From an uncultured Paracoccaceae bacterium (GTDB taxonomy: Bacteria; Pseudomonadota; Alphaproteobacteria; Rhodobacterales; Rhodobacteraceae), in contig CANNFR010000006.1 of assembly GCA_947503935.1 (NCBI GenBank), forward strand, positions 288,728 to 352,727: a stretch of DNA of 64,000 nucleotides, written 5' to 3'. The notes beneath the pieces were generated by a model that was not told where the DNA came from, did no database searches, and saw only the letters and a list, made by a program, of their open reading frames with translations. Within the stretch, counting starts at the first letter, position 1. The number at the start of each line of letters is the position of its first letter. Position numbers and translations under genes: made by a program. Shown one piece after another: positions 61,738 to 64,000 of this stretch.

Positions 61738-62670
61738 TCAGGTCGGTGTCCCCGTGCTTCCTTTGCCGCGCAATCGCTCACCCATCCGTCCATCAATTGC
61801 CAGCAGGCCAATTCCGATGAGGCCCATTCCGACATAGTGCCGCCCGGCCAATTCTTCTCCGAGAATGAGGGTGCCGAGCAGGATGGCGCTGACAGGAACA
61901 AGAAGAGTGACGAGTGCGACGTTTACCGCTCCGGCAGACGCGAGGAGGCGGAAAAAGATCACGTAAGCCAGTGCCGTCGAAACGATGGCCAGCGCCAGGA
62001 CCGACGCGAGCACTGCGGGACCGGGCATCGGCAAGGCCCACGGTCTGTCAATGACAGAGATGATCGGCATCATCATAAGCGTCGTTGCAACGAGCTGGCC
62101 GAATGCCACCTGTGTCGCCGTAAGGTCCATTGACTTGAATCTGCGCCCATACACACCCGCAAAACCATAGGCCAGCGCCGCTCCCAGACAGGCGAGCATG
62201 CCCAGAGTGGCGACGCTGGGTCCGTTCAACAGATCGCCACCGAGCAGGACAACAACGCCGATGAATCCGAACAGAATGCCAATGGCCTTGTTCGCGGCCA
62301 TACGTTCGTCCGCCAATAGAAAATGCGCAACGATGATCGAAAATATCGGTGTGGTCGCGTTCAGGATCGAGGCAAGGCCGCTCGGTATCATGGTCTGCGC
62401 CCAGAAGAGAAGGCTGAAAGGGATAAGATTGTTCAAAAGGCCCATTACGAAGAATGCCGAAATTGCTCCTCTTGCGATGGGCCAGACTTCTCCACGGAGG
62501 CGCAGGATGACGATGAGAGTGAGTGCGGCGATACCAGTGCGCAGGGCCACAACCGTCAGGGGTGGAAGATCTTCGACTGCGACAGCGACGAAGAAGAACG
62601 ACCCGCCCCAGAGAACGGAGAGCAGAAAGAGCAGCGCCCAATCCTGTAATGTCATACGCATAGCCAGCAT
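61738..62670 (-). CDS. EamA/DMT-family transporter
   Basis: 310 residues with ten membrane segments. LLSVLWGGSFFFVAVAVEDLPPLTVVALRTGIAAL is the first EamA helix pair, and the second repeat starts at ACLGAALAYGFAGVYGRRF. The start is uncertain (ATG codons at 62670, 62661 and 62655). It is divergent from the Ada-like gene. Confidence 0.88.
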   Translation of the reverse strand: MLAMRMTLQDWALLFLLSVLWGGSFFFVAVAVEDLPPLTVVALRTGIAALTLIVILRLRGEVWPIARGAISAFFVMGLLNNLIPFSLLFWAQTMIPSGLASILNATTPIFSIIVAHFLLADERMAANKAIGILFGFIGVVVLLGGDLLNGPSVATLGMLACLGAALAYGFAGVYGRRFKSMDLTATQVAFGQLVATTLMMMPIISVIDRPWALPMPGPAVLASVLALAIVSTALAYVIFFRLLASAGAVNVALVTLLVPVSAILLGTLILGEELAGRHYVGMGLIGIGLLAIDGRMGERLRGKGSTGTPT

Positions 62671-62788
62671 CCGTGAATCATTGAATTGCCAGATACCTAC
62701 GGACTTTCCCGCGACCGCACTGGCCGTTTTCGGACATCATCACCCGAGCGATCTCGCGTTGTGCCGGGATCGGCTCTAAACTCCTTTC

Positions 62789-63349
62789 ATGCTTGATTTC
62801 GACACTTGTAACGAAGCGCGGCTTAGGCGCGACCCGGCCTTTGACGGAAAATTCTTTACGGCTGTTCGAACGACCAAAATCTATTGTCGGCCGGTCTGTC
62901 CGGTTAAGCACCCTCTCACGAAGAACGTCAGCTACTACCCGACCGCCGCTGCGGCTGAGCGCGCAGGCTATCGCCCCTGTCTGCGGTGCAGACCAGAAAC
63001 CGCGCCTTTCTGTGCGGCATGGAAGGGGACCCGAACAACCGTGGAACGCGCGCTGAAGCTGATCGAAGACGGCGCATTGGATATCGGCAGCGTGGACCAA
63101 CTGGCCGCGCGGCTGGGTGTCGGGGCAAGGCACCTGTCTCGGCTTTTCGCGAACCACGTTGGCGCAACACCGCTGCAAACGGCGCAAACGCTGCGGATCG
63201 GACGTGCGAAACGCCTGCTGGATGAGACAACCCTGCCAATTACAGACATCGCGTTCAAGGCGGGTTTCGGGAGTGTCAGGCGGTTCAACGCCGCGTTTCA
63301 GAAGCTCTACGGTCGCGCGCCGTCTTCCATGCGCAGGCCGAAACGATGA
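62789..63349 (+). CDS. Ada-like methylphosphotriester-sensing AraC regulator
   Basis: 186 residues. The N-terminal Ada zinc domain has C33, C37, C64 and C67 (YCRPVCP ... RPCLRCRPE), where the first cysteine accepts methyl groups from DNA phosphates in Ada. A C-terminal AraC HTH follows (IGSVDQLAARLGVGARHLSRLF). The methyltransferase domain is supplied by the next gene, which overlaps by 4 nt, so the E. coli Ada functions are split. It probably induces both genes on alkylation damage. Confidence 0.92.
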   Translation: MLDFDTCNEARLRRDPAFDGKFFTAVRTTKIYCRPVCPVKHPLTKNVSYYPTAAAAERAGYRPCLRCRPETAPFCAAWKGTRTTVERALKLIEDGALDIGSVDQLAARLGVGARHLSRLFANHVGATPLQTAQTLRIGRAKRLLDETTLPITDIAFKAGFGSVRRFNAAFQKLYGRAPSSMRRPKR

Positions 63350-63828
63350 TTTCTCTCAGCTACACGCATATCGCGAGCCCTGTCGGCAGTCTGTTGGTTG
63401 CTGGCAGTAAGGCCGCCCTTCACTTTCTGAGCTTCCCGACTGGTCACAAGGCGTTCGGGCCAGCACCGAACTGGCAACAGGACGCCGCCTCGTTTCGGGA
63501 AGTGAAACGGCAACTCGACGCCTACTTCTCCGGAGAGTTGCGCCAGTTCGACCTGCCGTTGCATCTGTCCGGCACCGCTTTCCAGAACAATGTATGGCAG
63601 TATCTTCCCAGCATTCCGTTGGGCGAGACCCGGACCTATGGCCAGATCGCGGCGTTTCTCGACAGACCGAAAGCAAGCCGTGCCGTTGGTGCGGCGAATG
63701 GCAACAACCCGTTGCCGATCATCCTGCCATGTCATCGGGTGATCGGGGCGAGCGGTTCACTGACAGGCTTCGGCGGAGGGCTTCCGGCTAAAGAATACCT
63801 CCTGCGCCATGAGGGTGTGCTTGAATAG
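63346..63828 (+). CDS. ogt: Methylated-DNA--protein-cysteine methyltransferase
   Basis: 160 residues. The acceptor motif ILPCHRVIGASGSLTGFGGGL has the reactive Cys129. The DNA-binding helix region is TYGQIAAFLDRPKASRAVGAANGNNP. It repairs O6-methylguanine in one irreversible step. It overlaps the Ada-like gene by 4 nt. Confidence 0.95.
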   Translation: MISLSYTHIASPVGSLLVAGSKAALHFLSFPTGHKAFGPAPNWQQDAASFREVKRQLDAYFSGELRQFDLPLHLSGTAFQNNVWQYLPSIPLGETRTYGQIAAFLDRPKASRAVGAANGNNPLPIILPCHRVIGASGSLTGFGGGLPAKEYLLRHEGVLE

Positions 63829-63837
63829 ACGGCGGCA

Positions 63838-63945
63838 TCGAAGCGGCCATTCGTAGTGACCGCAGCATTAGGTGAATTGGGCTCGCTCCAGACCTTAGCC
63901 GCAAGTCGTTCGGATAGCAGTAAGCGGGACGAAGCATGGGTAATC
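63838..63945 (+). repeat. Dispersed intergenic repeat, copy 10
   Basis: CGGCCATTCGTAGTGACCGC, AGCATTAGGTGAATTGGGCT, CCAGACCTTAGCCGCAAG, GTTCGGATAGCAGTAAGCGG. It is the best-preserved copy and can serve as the reference. The last 55 nt of the window hold no recognised gene. Confidence 0.7.
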
Positions 63946-64000
63946 GGGCTGACCAGATAGCTGGGTCAGGTTCTTGATAGAGTTGCAGGGTGTTTGTGCA

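Noticed and set aside
39828..63945. Reading the repeats as integron attC sites
   Set aside because: No R'/R'' core sites (GTTRRRY/RYYYAAC) were seen, copies lie in both orientations, genes carry their own promoters, and there is no integron integrase. The tyrosine recombinase present belongs to the IS91-like element.
1..64000. CRISPR arrays, rRNA and tRNA genes
   Set aside because: No regularly spaced direct repeats and no cloverleaf-type or rRNA-like sequence was found on reading the gaps.

Overview
The window reads as DNA from an alphaproteobacterium, most likely a Rhodobacterales (roseobacter-type) genome. This rests on gene content (a DUF1403/ScpB pair, a HupE - DUF6644 - DUF6152 cluster, an IS91 transposase paired with a tyrosine recombinase, many LysE and EamA exporters) and on the high GC content of the first 17 kb. 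No rRNA, tRNA or CRISPR array was found. Taxonomy is inferred, not searched.

Region 1 (1-10.5 kb) is a cyclitol/inositol-type catabolic and uptake locus: two Gfo/Idh/MocA dehydrogenases, an IolE/IolI-like TIM-barrel isomerase, a LacI-family repressor with a perfect 20-bp operator palindrome, a CUT2-type ABC transporter, a PhyH-type dioxygenase and IolB. A lectin/pore-former-like gene pair, probably one gene split by a frameshift, sits between a decayed LacI copy and the intact one. Region 2 (10.6-13.1 kb) is a graveyard: a broken siderophore/B12-type ABC binding protein, a broken porin-like gene and an IS3 fragment. Region 3 (13.2-16.7 kb) is a compact membrane/periplasmic cluster of unknown role.

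Region 4 (17.4-36 kb) looks like a defence/genome-conflict island. It holds (a) a DUF1403 - ScpB - 2OG dioxygenase - HEPN/zinc-ribbon operon with successive 4-nt overlaps behind a palindromic site; (b) an XRE - ImmA peptidase - exonuclease I operon; (c) divergent from it, a metallo-beta-lactamase - E2/E1/JAB fusion - patatin phospholipase operon, which resembles the ubiquitin-like arm of type II CBASS but has no visible cyclase; (d) a RES toxin with its antitoxin; (e) a YhaO/YhaN (SbcDC-like) nuclease-ATPase pair followed by a membrane-anchored HIRAN protein. Item (c) is the strongest candidate for a poorly described system.

Region 5 (36-64 kb) is mostly small transporters and regulators: four LysE-family, four EamA-family and three MFS exporters with LysR, ArsR, SoxR, AraC and MocR regulators, PLP enzymes, two HAD hydrolases, an IS91-like element with a nonsense-mutated integrase, and an Ada-like/Ogt alkylation-repair pair. 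A diverged ~100-bp repeat recurs in at least eleven intergenic gaps here and was not seen in regions 1-4, so the two halves of the window have different histories.
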